This document shows positions 5,143 to 15,191 of a stretch of DNA of 18,414 nt, piece by piece; position 1 is the stretch's first letter, and every line of letters begins with the position of its first letter. The position numbers and the translations under genes were made by a program. The DNA is from JANNRW01 sp031401815 (lineage in GTDB: Bacteria; Desulfobacterota; Desulfuromonadia; Geobacterales; DSM-12255), in NCBI GenBank assembly GCA_031401815.1, contig JANNRW010000417.1:1-18414 (forward strand). Reading direction: 5' to 3'. The notes below the pieces were generated by a model. That model saw only the letters and a list, made by a program, of their open reading frames with translations. It was not told the DNA's origin and searched no databases.

Positions 5143-8100
5143 AATCATATGTTTTACCAATCCTTTCTCCAAAGGGATTACACCGCCGAATAATCTCCTG
5201 CCATCCATCTCCACCCAGGCAACTCCTTGAGCAAAGCCTTGCGGATTCTCTACCTGAATCGAATAGATTGCTTCACCATGCCGGTAGACAATACTGAATC
5301 CGGGCCATGACGGCGGAATAACCGGGTTGATTCGCAACTCCTCACTACTGATCTGCATACCAAGCACTTCTTCAACCCAGGCACGGTACATCCAGGCCGC
5401 TGAACCTGTATACCACGACCAGCCACCCTGCCCTATCCTTCCGGGTAAACGGTACACATCAGCAGCAACCACGTAGGGCTCAACTCCGTAGACCCAGACC
5501 GCATCAGCATCACGCGTATGCTCAATCGGGTTGAGCATACGCAAGAGCTGCACCGCTCGCTCACCGTCTCCTTTGCGAACCATGGCCATTGCCATCCAGA
5601 GGGCAGCATGGGTATACTGACCACCATTCTCACGGACGCCGGGAGGATACCCTTTTATATAGCCTGGCGAAGGATCAGCTTTATCGAAGGGGGGGGCGAA
5701 CAACAGAACCAGCGCTTCATCCTTGCAGACCAGATTTCGCCACGCTGATTCCAGTGCCTGATCTGCCCGCTCAGTGTCAGCTGCACCGGAAAGCCATGCC
5801 CAGGTCTGTGGCAGGGAATCTATCCGAGCTTCCTTGTTTAGTGACGAACCAAGCAGGGAGCCATCATCAAAGGTTCCCCGCAAATACCACTCTCCGTCCC
5901 AGCCAGCTGTCTCGATCCGTTTCATCAGGGCAGACCTGTCATCTCGATATGCCGAGCTCATCTGCTGATGCCCTGTCAGTTTTGCCAGATCAGCCATGCC
6001 CTGTAATACTTCACAGAGGAACCAGCCCAGCCAGACGCTTTCTCCCTTCCCTCCGGCGCCTACCAGATTCATGCCATCATTCCAATCCCCGGTGCCTATC
6101 AAGGGGAGCCCATGAGGTCCGATCGTCAAACCGCGACCGGTCGCGCGCCGACAGTGCTCAAAAACAGATGCTTGGTCAAAAGTAACTTCCGGTATTGAAA
6201 AATATTCGTGCTGACTGTCAGTCAGCAGGGGAGCGTTAAGGAAAGGTACTTCCACCTGGAGGATGTCCAGATCACCGGTTGTTCTGACATAGTGAGCAAC
6301 CAGATATGGCAGCCAGAGTAGATCATCGGTAATTCGCGAACGGATGCCGGCGCCGCTTGGCGGATGCCACCAGTGCTGGACATCCCCCTCCCCGAACTGC
6401 CTGCCTGCGGCACGCAAAATCTGCTCTCGCGCCAGTTCAGGCCTTACAAAAAGAAATGCCATGACATCTTGCAATTGATCACGGAAACCATAAGCCCCGC
6501 CGGACTGGTAAAAGGCGGAACGCCCCCAGATGCGGCAACTTAAAGTCTGATACTGCAGCCATCGATTCACAAGCAGGTCAGCAGACAAATCAGGGGTATG
6601 CACTTCAATAGTACCCAGTAATTCGTCCCACCACCCCTTGGTACGGGTAAACTCCTGTTCAAATGCCAGATCTTCCTGATAAGAAAGCAAAAGAGACCGA
6701 GCCTGCACCACTGTGTCGGCTTGCCCCAAGAGGCAAATGACATCCCGTCGCTCACCCGGAGCTATTTCCACAACGACTCTAAGTACCGCACAGGGATCCA
6801 ATCCTGCCCCGGTGCGTTTTGACAGCGCGATCTGCTCCATGGCAACCGGCTGGGACAAGTTCCGGTTCCGGCCGATGAAAGCAGTCCGGTCGCCGCTGTA
6901 AGAATCAGCTTCCGGATTGATCGCCACGAAAGCGACCCGCTCGCCGTACTCGGGGTGATAACGATTTCGCGCCAAAATCGCATGTGTTTCGTCATCCCAG
7001 TTGGTTATGACATGCATTTGTGAGGTTTCGCGGTTCTCGCCAAGAGTTAATTCAACATAATAGGTCACTGAAAGTCGACGTCTTCGCGAGGAGGCATTGA
7101 GCAGCCGCAGCCGCTGCAATTTTATCGGTTTGCCACCTTGCTCGTCAACAGGGACAAAAACCGTCAGTTCCTGTTCAATGCCATGGCTGTTATGTTCAAA
7201 AACAGTATAGCCCGCTCCATGTCGAGCCCGATACGCTAACTCCTCACGAATCGGCTGTGCAGTCGGCGTCCAGTATTCAGCACTCTCCTCGTCACGGATG
7301 AAGATTGCCTCTGATGCAGGATCCAGAACAGGATCATTCGACCAGCCTGTCAAACGGTTGCGCTGGCTGTTCCCATACCAGGTGAAACCGGAACCAGTTT
7401 CGCTTATCATGACTCCGAATGCATGATTGGCGATGACATTAACCCAGGGAGCAGGCGTATTGGTGCCGGGCCCAAGATAGATCGCATATTCACGGCCATC
7501 CAGGGTAAAGCCCCCCAGACTGTTGAAATAATTTAATTCCATAAAAGGGAGCGGTGCAGAAGCTTCCCGTGTAAAAAGTTTTTGTTCCAGCACTTCAGAC
7601 AGTTCCGACACCTCAGCAAGTATCCCCAATTGCTGGGAAAGAGCCCCGCGTGCTGCCACAAGCATCACACTTGCTGCTGTCTTGAGAAGATTAAGATCCG
7701 TCTCCGGTATAAGAGCCGCTTGCTTCAGATAGATACCACCGGCCAGGTCAGTTCCTGCTGAAACGGAATGAGCCTGGATAATATGCTCCAGTTTTTCCTG
7801 AAGCGGTCTATCATAACTCCCGGCCTCTTCGTTGATAATCACCAGATCAACGGACAAGCCATGCATTCGCCAGTAATTATGAGCCCGGAGCATCTGGCGT
7901 ACCAAACCGAGTTCCCTTGCTTCGCCAATGGTAATAAGCGCAATGGGCAAATCGCCTGAAATGGCGTAAGGCCAGAGACCTGACTGACCTTTGCGGTTTT
8001 CTTCCAGTCTTTCATCAGGAGCACGGAGGAGTTGACTGGGAAACAGCAGATAACTTGCCAATTGCTGAAAACGCCGGGCTTCTTCGGGCTGAATGCGTAA

Positions 8101-11100
8101 CACCTGCAGCTGCTGCTGGGCCGAATTCCAGGCAAAATCCATGGCTCGTTCAATTGCATGAGTTTCACGATATTTTTCCATCAGCATCAAAACCTTTTCT
8201 CTCGTTTCACCGACTGCAATAATCAGAGAGAACTGCGCACGCTGGCCAGGTTTGATTGTCACGCACCGCCTTAGACTTAAGCTGGGGTCAAGCACACATC
8301 CCTGATTGTTGCCCAGATCCTGGTGAGCGCCCATCGGGTTAGCAAGAGTTCGCCCGCGACCGATGAACCGCCCCCGGTCGGTTTCAAATTGCCAGCCTTT
8401 TCCTTGCTCACAGACGTTATCCGGATCATGAAGCAAAAAACAGTGGGCAACATATATTGAAGATTCGTTTTCGCTTCGCTGCCGCCGATAGGCGAGAAGC
8501 GTCTGCAACTCAGGGGCTGCCTCGGTCTGAATAAACAGTTTGTTGAAGGCCGGATGCTGGCGGTCCGAGTTGTGGGGCGCCAGGGAGAGCTCAACATAAC
8601 TTGTCAGATTTAACTGTCGATTGCGAGATGAACGATTAATTAATGATATCCGGCGCACTTCCAGATCATCTTCAGTTGAAACAAAAATCTCTGTTTCCGT
8701 ATGGATACCGTGATCTTCACGACGGAAAACGGCGCGGTCAAGGGCAAAATCGACCGAATATTTTTTAACCTTTCCTCCGACCGGGTGATACGTGGCAGAC
8801 CAGACACGGTCAGTTTCTGACTCATGAATATAACAGAAAATTCCGTAGTTATCACAGGTTGTATCCGAGCGCCAGCGACTGAGCTCGTTTCCTCTCCAAT
8901 GACTATAGCCACCTCCGCTGTTGGTAATCATCACACCATAGTGACCATTGCCAAGCAAGAGACTCCTTGGTGTAGCAGTATGCGGGGTGGTAAAGGATAT
9001 TCCCGACGATACTACCTGCTCTCCGCTCGGTAACAGAGTTTCACTCTGCCGCGTTGAAATAAGCTGTAGCGGTGGCAAGGCCGGAATTCTTTCCTGCAAC
9101 AGTGATTCAAAAGCACGCACCCGTGGATCGCTGTGAAAACGGCGAGTGAAAGGGCTGCCATGAAGGAAGTTGGTTAAAGCCAGGAATGACATCCCTTGGT
9201 GATGAGCCATATATGCCTCAATGACAACACCGTGTCGCCCTTCCCGGCGCGATTGACGACTGAAATCCATGGCTTCGTAAAAACCGTATTCACCAAGTAA
9301 TCCCAGACCTTCCAGATGCTTCAGGTTGTTCAAAGTCTCTTGTGGCGCCACGTTAAGCGCAAGGAACGTAGCATAGGGAGCCACAACCAACTGCTCTTCC
9401 AGGCCGCGCTTCAATCCAAGTGAAGGCACACCAAAAGCCTTGTACTGGTAGGTTTTTTCCGGATCGAGATCAGCGTAAGCGGATTCTGAAATCCCCCACG
9501 GCACACTCTGGGCTCTACCATAACCGATCTGCACTGCCACAGCCTCCCTCGCAGCCTTATCCAAAAGAGAATTGCCGTAGGAATTCTGGAACAAAAGGGG
9601 CATCAGATATTCGAACATCGTCCCGGTCCAGCTCAGCAGCACCCTTTGCCTGCCAACTGCTCCGTAAGGGCGCCCCAGAGAGTACCAGTGCTCCAGAGGG
9701 ACATCACCCCGGGCAATGGCGATAAAACTGCCGAGTCTCGCTTCGCTGGCCAGGAGATCATAACTGGAGACGTCAAGACGATTTGTTGAAACGTTGAAGC
9801 CGATAGTAAACAGTTTCCGTTTAGCATCATAAAGAAAGCTCATGCCCATTCCGGCAGAGAGTTTATGGATGCTGTCAATCAATTTCTCCGCCATATCCAG
9901 GGTTTCCCCGGCGAGCCACTTAGCAGTGGCAAAGGCTGCAAAAACCCTGTCCAGCCAAAGGCAGAGTGGCGCAGAAAGCGAGGAATCGTTATCTCTGACT
10001 GTTTTCAGTAACCGGATTGATTCACTATGACCATGGGCCAGAGCGAACAACGAAGGGGCGTGTGTCAAATTCTGACAGATGGCTGAGAGCGCCTCATTAC
10101 CCAAGGGCGCCAATTCTTCTGTGGATTTTTCAGCAAGAATTTCAATCCAGGTGAGATAGCAATCTGCCATTTTCACCCAGGAAATGACCTGATCTTCCAA
10201 CTCTTTGGCCCAGGAGGGAACACCCCCCAAGTCGGGAGAGGTTCTGAACGTTGTCTGCATCCGCCTTAACAGGCGCAATTTGTCAATACAACAGAGTGGC
10301 GGCGCTTCCCACTCCTTCATACAGGCGTGCAATGACACAAAATCAAAACCATCGGGTTGATCAAAAACTTCGGACTTTATCAAAAGTGCTCCGGTGTCAT
10401 TGAAGCCGGTAAAAGCTTTGTCTTCAAGAAGTGATCCATGCTGCAACTCCTCAACGCCTTGCGCCAGAGTCCAAAGGGCGCCCAACAGATTACCGCTGTC
10501 GACAGTTGAAACGTAGCGAGGCTCTAAAGGCGCCAGTGTCTGAATGTCATACCAGTTCAGAAGATGTCCTTCAAAGAGTTCAAGACGACGTATGGTTGCC
10601 ATTGTATCGGTCAGTTTTTCAATTACCTGATTAGTACTGATATAACCGTTATCATGAGCGCCAAGAACACTGGCCATCCAGAGGCCAATATTTGTCGGAC
10701 TGGTGCGCATGGCCAACCTGTTTTGATGAGCAACCTGATAGTTGTCAGGTGGAAGCCAAGAGGTTTCGAGAGTTACAAATGACGAAAAATAGCGCCACGT
10801 TCTTCTTGCAACCTGCCTCAGGATGCGTCGATCAGGCTCAGACAGCGTCTTGACAAGCTGCGCGATGTCAGATCGAAGGTTCAAAAACCAACCCAGAAAT
10901 GGCGAGAAAAACCAGAGTAAAAGCCAGGGGGCTGCCAGCGGCAGGTTGGCCGGCCTCAATAACCAGACCGCAATGCCCACCATGACACTGGCAATACTGC
11001 TGAAAGACAAAATCGCGACGAAGAGCGATTCACGGCGGAAGTCACTGCAATGGATTACCGGTGCAGTCCACTCCAGCAAACTGCGATGTGAAAATATGCG

Positions 11101-14100
11101 CCGATAAAAAACCCGGACAATGGCATCCAGTGCAACTGCCGCCTGGTGCGGAAGTAAAGCGGCGTCGGCAATCGCCCGGCGCAGATCGTGCCATAATTTC
11201 GACAGGGAAATGAAATTAAAACCCTCAAAAATTGTAGCCGAAGTGAACGCTTGCGCCAGTGGGTGAAAGAGGAGTTGCAGCACAACAACCAGTGCGATGA
11301 TCCCGCCCGCTTTTGGTAAAAGGAACCAGGATAACAGCAGAAGAACCATGCTGCTCACCGGCAACAGGCTCCTCCGCAAGTTATCCAGGATCTTCCAGCG
11401 GCACAACAGTGAAAGAGGATTAGCGCCAAGGCCTCCCTTTGCCTGAGGAACTAGTGGAAATATCCACCAGGCAATCTGCCAGTCACCCCGAATCCAGCGA
11501 TGTGACCTGCTGCTGTAATTCTGGTATCCTTGGGGAAATTCATCATGCAGTTCAATATCGCTTGCCAAACCCACCCGGACATGTGCCCCTTCGATCAGAT
11601 CGTGACTCAATATGCATTCTTCAGGGAATAGTCCTGAAAGCACTCTACTGAAGGCGCGAACATCATAGATCCCCTTGCCGTGGTACGACCCTTCTCCACT
11701 CAGATCCTGATAAACATCAGAGACCGCCTGGGTATAAGGATCAATCCCAACTGCATCGGCAAAAAGCCTGCTGAAGATTGAAGCGTTCGTACTGCACAAG
11801 GTCGGGCTGACTCGTGGTTGAATAATCGTATAAGTGCCCGGCATGATCATTCCGTTTGCATCAAAACGGGGCTGGTTAAGGGGGTGCGCCAGGGTTTCAA
11901 CCATTCTGCGCGCAGTTCCGTGAGGCAATTGGGTATCGCTGTCCAGGGTAATTATGAACCGAATATCCGCCAGATGATCCGGATTCCCAAGATAGACAAG
12001 AGGTGAAGCATTTTCAGCCCGGGTCCCCTCAATCAAGCGGTTCAACTCTTCCAGCTTCCCTCTTTTCCGTTCCCAACCGATAAATTTCTGTTCCGAATCA
12101 CTCCAGGTCCGCTCGCGATGAAACAGGAAAAAGCGTTCGCCGCCATAACGGGCATTAAGTTCAACCAAACGTCCTCTAACAGTTTCAAGCAGTCGGCTGT
12201 CATCTTCACGCGTTGGCTCCGTGGAATCAGTGTAGTCCGTAAACAAACTGAAGAGCAAATTTGCTTCCTTGTTGGCAAGAAAGCGGATTTCCAGTTTTTC
12301 AACTTCGGCAAGTATTGTTTCCGGATTCACCAACATCATTGGCACAACCACCAATGTTCGGTAAGCATCGGGAATTCCGGTATCCTCGAAATCCATTTTG
12401 GGCAAACGGCGGGTCGGCAGCAGACGCGTGAGCAGATAATTAACGGATTCGATTGCCAATTGACTGACAGGAATCAGCAACAGTAGTACAAGACCTGTTA
12501 TTCCTGTCAATCCAACTGAGTGGGTCAATCCTGCGGCTCCGGCCAGGAACAGAAGCAGAACCATCAAAATGCCAATAGCACTGAAATAAACAGAATTATG
12601 GTGACGATAGATCCATTCCAGCAATCGATATCGGCACGTTTCGTGGCAGGCAAGCTGTTTGGCCAGCTCAGCCCGTCTCTCACCCGTTAACCAGGCGCCG
12701 ACGTGCCTTGACCGCTCATCGATTATTTCGTCACTCCCTGCCAAAGTTGCCATTTTTACTACGTGCGCCGCAACCTGCTCCTCTGAATGAGTGCACCCAC
12801 GAGCAAGTTCTTCAATCGCCCGCCGGCAACGATCACGAGTGGCAAAATCCATTCCGGGATATACCCCGGACGGATCAAGACGTAACAGGTGCTCCACCCG
12901 GCTCAGCTGTTCGAAGATCTCCCGCCAGTCCAGTAGAGACAATTGACGTAAACTGGTAAAAGCATTGCCACAAAAAAGTTGTTCTCTGATCTGACGATTC
13001 TGCTCACGCAGATTGAGTTCGTAAAGTGGGCTTTTGAGAGTTCGTTCCAGCCAGCTCTGTACCGGCAACAGAGCAGCCTCCTCATCATAGAGCAGACCTA
13101 CCAATTGGCAGCCGAAGTATGAAGAGGGAGATGGTTCAGCTTTCGCAAGCTCCGCCAGGAGTGCCATGAGTTGATTGGCATCACGACGATTGGCCGCGAT
13201 CAGACGATTTGCCCATAAGTCGGCTAACTGACGTTCGCGTAAGTCTGCCAGTACGGTTACGGCAAGACTCCGGATGCTTTCAATCAGCGCAAAACGCAAC
13301 ATCTGGGGGATTGCCCAGAGCTCACCAATCGTCAAGGAACGGACGGATTGGTAGGCTTCAATAAATGCCAGAATTATTTCACTATCAAGACGTAAATCAG
13401 AATGAGTGACGAGATCCTTGGCCAGACCATAGATACAGGGCATACCCCGATAGGGTTCAGATGCCAATAAGGGGAGTTGCCGGTAAAAACGTCTTGTCAG
13501 GTTCAACAATATGTCTCGAGCGGTACTTTCGAGTATATATTCGTTATCGAGAATCCAATCGGCAGCAGGCGTAGCTTTTTGTTCCAGGCGGCTGGCCGCA
13601 GTGAGATCCTCGCAGACATGCCGGACCCAGTGGCGAGACTGTTTGATCCGTTTGAGTAATTCTGTCGAGTGCTGTGGCCTGGGGTCTACCTGCTGTTCTC
13701 CGGAAAGACGTCGAGCATATTCCATAATCTGAGCTAAAGAGAGATTCACTGCGGGTATTCGCCTCTCGACGCGCTGCTCACGTTGGGGATGCATGATAAA
13801 AAGCGCCGGGGGTGGATCTCCGGTTTCCCGGAGCATGGCAACCGGCTGTTGCATTGATTCGACTGGCGTCTGGAGAATCAGAACAGATTCCCCGGGGACG
13901 AGCCAGCGGGAGTGAGAAGACACGACCCCAGGATCAACGCAGAAGCGGGAGCGTCTTAGCCAAAAAAACGCGCCCAAAGCGCCGCATGTGGAAAAAATAA
14001 GGATCAACGTCAAGGAGATTGGAATATTCCAGACAGTATATGACTGCGACCAGTAAAGTAACAGTGCCGCAATCCAACCGATCCCGCCGGACAGACACGC

Positions 14101-14277
14101 TGCAAATGACACCCCGAGACTGCGCTGCCAGAAGAATGAATCTGCAACATGAATCTCTCCATCAAGCCCCTTGTGCACCAGAGCGGCACGCATATAACCG
14201 TTCCGTGCCAATTCCCGGAGAGCTCTCCTGGCTTCATCCTGTTTTACATAATAACCGATCAGAATACCTGAGCCCAC
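5113..14277 (-). CDS. ndvB: cyclic beta-1,2-glucan synthase (GT84 + GH94)
   Basis: This giant 3054-residue inner-membrane enzyme makes cyclic beta-1,2-glucan from UDP-glucose (initiation, elongation, length control and cyclisation in Cgs/ChvB/NdvB). The product is periplasmic and serves osmotic adaptation or host contact in known bacteria. In order: a short N-terminal domain (1-50) not needed in the core family; membrane helices about 54-76, 84-106, 562-585 and 592-612; a GT84 catalytic domain with DxD at D779-S-D781, LSHDLIEG (D893) and RSHRWIRGDW (R927, W928); further helices about 963-1010 and 1080-1130; a glycoamylase-like region about 1400-1760; two GH94-type beta-sandwich regions beginning near 1763 and 2250; and the (alpha/alpha)6 catalytic region from about 2590, with GTGDWNDGMN (D2731, D2734; the DWND motif carries the phosphorylase general acid). 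It is somewhat longer than Rhizobium and Brucella relatives (about 2830-2870). The start is GTG at 14277, with AAAGGA six bases upstream. No frameshift is seen. A MITE-like element lies just upstream. Confidence 0.95.
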   Translation of the reverse strand: MGSGILIGYYVKQDEARRALRELARNGYMRAALVHKGLDGEIHVADSFFWQRSLGVSFAACLSGGIGWIAALLLYWSQSYTVWNIPISLTLILIFSTCGALGAFFWLRRSRFCVDPGVVSSHSRWLVPGESVLILQTPVESMQQPVAMLRETGDPPPALFIMHPQREQRVERRIPAVNLSLAQIMEYARRLSGEQQVDPRPQHSTELLKRIKQSRHWVRHVCEDLTAASRLEQKATPAADWILDNEYILESTARDILLNLTRRFYRQLPLLASEPYRGMPCIYGLAKDLVTHSDLRLDSEIILAFIEAYQSVRSLTIGELWAIPQMLRFALIESIRSLAVTVLADLRERQLADLWANRLIAANRRDANQLMALLAELAKAEPSPSSYFGCQLVGLLYDEEAALLPVQSWLERTLKSPLYELNLREQNRQIREQLFCGNAFTSLRQLSLLDWREIFEQLSRVEHLLRLDPSGVYPGMDFATRDRCRRAIEELARGCTHSEEQVAAHVVKMATLAGSDEIIDERSRHVGAWLTGERRAELAKQLACHETCRYRLLEWIYRHHNSVYFSAIGILMVLLLFLAGAAGLTHSVGLTGITGLVLLLLIPVSQLAIESVNYLLTRLLPTRRLPKMDFEDTGIPDAYRTLVVVPMMLVNPETILAEVEKLEIRFLANKEANLLFSLFTDYTDSTEPTREDDSRLLETVRGRLVELNARYGGERFFLFHRERTWSDSEQKFIGWERKRGKLEELNRLIEGTRAENASPLVYLGNPDHLADIRFIITLDSDTQLPHGTARRMVETLAHPLNQPRFDANGMIMPGTYTIIQPRVSPTLCSTNASIFSRLFADAVGIDPYTQAVSDVYQDLSGEGSYHGKGIYDVRAFSRVLSGLFPEECILSHDLIEGAHVRVGLASDIELHDEFPQGYQNYSSRSHRWIRGDWQIAWWIFPLVPQAKGGLGANPLSLLCRWKILDNLRRSLLPVSSMVLLLLSWFLLPKAGGIIALVVVLQLLFHPLAQAFTSATIFEGFNFISLSKLWHDLRRAIADAALLPHQAAVALDAIVRVFYRRIFSHRSLLEWTAPVIHCSDFRRESLFVAILSFSSIASVMVGIAVWLLRPANLPLAAPWLLLWFFSPFLGWFLNLRSDIAQLVKTLSEPDRRILRQVARRTWRYFSSFVTLETSWLPPDNYQVAHQNRLAMRTSPTNIGLWMASVLGAHDNGYISTNQVIEKLTDTMATIRRLELFEGHLLNWYDIQTLAPLEPRYVSTVDSGNLLGALWTLAQGVEELQHGSLLEDKAFTGFNDTGALLIKSEVFDQPDGFDFVSLHACMKEWEAPPLCCIDKLRLLRRMQTTFRTSPDLGGVPSWAKELEDQVISWVKMADCYLTWIEILAEKSTEELAPLGNEALSAICQNLTHAPSLFALAHGHSESIRLLKTVRDNDSSLSAPLCLWLDRVFAAFATAKWLAGETLDMAEKLIDSIHKLSAGMGMSFLYDAKRKLFTIGFNVSTNRLDVSSYDLLASEARLGSFIAIARGDVPLEHWYSLGRPYGAVGRQRVLLSWTGTMFEYLMPLLFQNSYGNSLLDKAAREAVAVQIGYGRAQSVPWGISESAYADLDPEKTYQYKAFGVPSLGLKRGLEEQLVVAPYATFLALNVAPQETLNNLKHLEGLGLLGEYGFYEAMDFSRQSRREGRHGVVIEAYMAHHQGMSFLALTNFLHGSPFTRRFHSDPRVRAFESLLQERIPALPPLQLISTRQSETLLPSGEQVVSSGISFTTPHTATPRSLLLGNGHYGVMITNSGGGYSHWRGNELSRWRSDTTCDNYGIFCYIHESETDRVWSATYHPVGGKVKKYSVDFALDRAVFRREDHGIHTETEIFVSTEDDLEVRRISLINRSSRNRQLNLTSYVELSLAPHNSDRQHPAFNKLFIQTEAAPELQTLLAYRRQRSENESSIYVAHCFLLHDPDNVCEQGKGWQFETDRGRFIGRGRTLANPMGAHQDLGNNQGCVLDPSLSLRRCVTIKPGQRAQFSLIIAVGETREKVLMLMEKYRETHAIERAMDFAWNSAQQQLQVLRIQPEEARRFQQLASYLLFPSQLLRAPDERLEENRKGQSGLWPYAISGDLPIALITIGEARELGLVRQMLRAHNYWRMHGLSVDLVIINEEAGSYDRPLQEKLEHIIQAHSVSAGTDLAGGIYLKQAALIPETDLNLLKTAASVMLVAARGALSQQLGILAEVSELSEVLEQKLFTREASAPLPFMELNYFNSLGGFTLDGREYAIYLGPGTNTPAPWVNVIANHAFGVMISETGSGFTWYGNSQRNRLTGWSNDPVLDPASEAIFIRDEESAEYWTPTAQPIREELAYRARHGAGYTVFEHNSHGIEQELTVFVPVDEQGGKPIKLQRLRLLNASSRRRRLSVTYYVELTLGENRETSQMHVITNWDDETHAILARNRYHPEYGERVAFVAINPEADSYSGDRTAFIGRNRNLSQPVAMEQIALSKRTGAGLDPCAVLRVVVEIAPGERRDVICLLGQADTVVQARSLLLSYQEDLAFEQEFTRTKGWWDELLGTIEVHTPDLSADLLVNRWLQYQTLSCRIWGRSAFYQSGGAYGFRDQLQDVMAFLFVRPELAREQILRAAGRQFGEGDVQHWWHPPSGAGIRSRITDDLLWLPYLVAHYVRTTGDLDILQVEVPFLNAPLLTDSQHEYFSIPEVTFDQASVFEHCRRATGRGLTIGPHGLPLIGTGDWNDGMNLVGAGGKGESVWLGWFLCEVLQGMADLAKLTGHQQMSSAYRDDRSALMKRIETAGWDGEWYLRGTFDDGSLLGSSLNKEARIDSLPQTWAWLSGAADTERADQALESAWRNLVCKDEALVLLFAPPFDKADPSPGYIKGYPPGVRENGGQYTHAALWMAMAMVRKGDGERAVQLLRMLNPIEHTRDADAVWVYGVEPYVVAADVYRLPGRIGQGGWSWYTGSAAWMYRAWVEEVLGMQISSEELRINPVIPPSWPGFSIVYRHGEAIYSIQVENPQGFAQGVAWVEMDGRRLFGGVIPLEKGLVKHMILVQMGTSTQ

Positions 14278-14303
14278 TTGATGTCCTTTATGTTACATAT
14301 TAC

Positions 14304-14455
14304 CTGATTGGCGCTAATCATCCGCAAACTTCAAAAGCTGTCATTCCCGAAGCGGTTCTGATCGGGAATCCAGATTCTAAATGCTTAAAATCATGGATCC
14401 CCGATAAAAGATCTCGGGGATGACACCCTCTGTGCGGATGATTAGCACCAATCAG
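14304..14455. repeat. MITE-like element with 23-bp terminal inverted repeats and nested REP-type palindromes
   Basis: The arms CTGATTGGCGCTAATCATCC... (14304-14326) and its inverse (14433-14455) match at 22 of 23 positions; the single C/A mismatch becomes a G-U pair on the minus-strand transcript. Inside, ATTCCCGA (14343-14350) pairs with TCGGGAAT (14362-14369), and ATCCCCGA (14397-14404) with TCGGGGAT (14414-14421). TGTCATTCCCGA (14339-14350) and TCGGGGATGACA (14414-14425) also pair with each other at 11 of 12 positions. The TGTCATTCCCGA...GGATCCCCGA theme is common in dispersed palindromic repeats of many proteobacteria. The 152-base element has no coding capacity. It fills the gap between the DJ-1/PfpI stop and the glucan synthase leader, so it lies on any read-through transcript. 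Confidence 0.85.
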
Positions 14456-14461
14456 AACATA

Positions 14462-15145
14462 TTATGTTTTACCGAGAAGTGCTAGAACTCTCTTTGCCAC
14501 CACTTCTGCTGATGCTGGATTCTGGCCGGTAATCAAGTTGCCGTCCTGTACTGAATATGATTGCCAATCAGCAACCTTTGTATAATTCCCGCCGCATTTC
14601 TTCAATTCATCTTCTACCAGAAACGGGACAGCATCAGCCAGGCCAACAAGGGTTTCATGGGCGTTGGAGGCTCCGGTAACAGATTTACCTTGCACCAGTG
14701 GCGAGCCATCCGCCAATCGGGCATGGCGAAAGACACCAGGTGCATGACAAACCGCAGCAACAGGCTTGCCCTGGGCATACATTTTCTCGATCATGGCAAT
14801 GGAATCCTTATTTTCTGCGAGATCCCACAACAGCCCTTGCCCGCCAGGATAAAACAGCGCATCGAAGTTATCAGGTGATACTTCTGCCAACTTCAAGGTA
14901 TTTGTTAAAGCAACTTGAGCTGTTATGTCATGTAAAAATCTATCTGTTGATGCAGTTATAAACTCTTTTTCTGCACTTTTGGGATCCATGGGCGGTTTTC
15001 CGCCAAGCGGCGACGCCAGTGTAATTTCTGCTCCGAAATCATTAAAAACATAATAGGGTGCAGCAAGGGCTTCAAGCCAGAAACCGTTTTTTTCTCCTGA
15101 AAGAGCAATCTCTCCGTGTGAAGTCAGTACTATCAATATTCTCAT
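14462..15145 (-). CDS. DJ-1/PfpI-superfamily protein, Hsp31-like (type 1 glutamine amidotransferase fold)
   Basis: This 227-residue protein has the DJ-1/PfpI fold. It starts MRILIVLTSHGEI and contains GFWLEALAAPYY with E25, the Glu that usually pairs with the reactive Cys. ALFYPGGQG (96-104) follows, then the nucleophile elbow AAVCHAPGV with C133-H134. The SGEKNGFWLEAL..PYYVFNDFGAEI..ASP pattern is that of Hsp31-like proteins, which have been reported as glyoxalase III, deglycase or chaperone. The exact activity cannot be told from the sequence. I chose ATG 15145 because AAGGAGA lies just upstream. The frame is open for 30 residues further, but these have no homology features. The gene sits 46 bases after the histidine kinase stop, so they may be cotranscribed. 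The MITE begins at its stop. Confidence 0.92.
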   Translation of the reverse strand: MRILIVLTSHGEIALSGEKNGFWLEALAAPYYVFNDFGAEITLASPLGGKPPMDPKSAEKEFITASTDRFLHDITAQVALTNTLKLAEVSPDNFDALFYPGGQGLLWDLAENKDSIAMIEKMYAQGKPVAAVCHAPGVFRHARLADGSPLVQGKSVTGASNAHETLVGLADAVPFLVEDELKKCGGNYTKVADWQSYSVQDGNLITGQNPASAEVVAKRVLALLGKT

Positions 15146-15191
15146 AGCGAACTCTCCTTGAATTATTTTGTGCTCTTGTAGCATCATGATT

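Noticed and set aside
12118..12486. Open frames antisense to the glucan synthase (this one and many others)
   Set aside because: The opposite strand encodes a continuous, domain-rich protein; these frames follow its codon pattern and lack ribosome sites.
14019..14423. Plus-strand open frame of 134 codons
   Set aside because: It overlaps the start of the glucan synthase antisense and runs into the MITE; no coding signature is seen.
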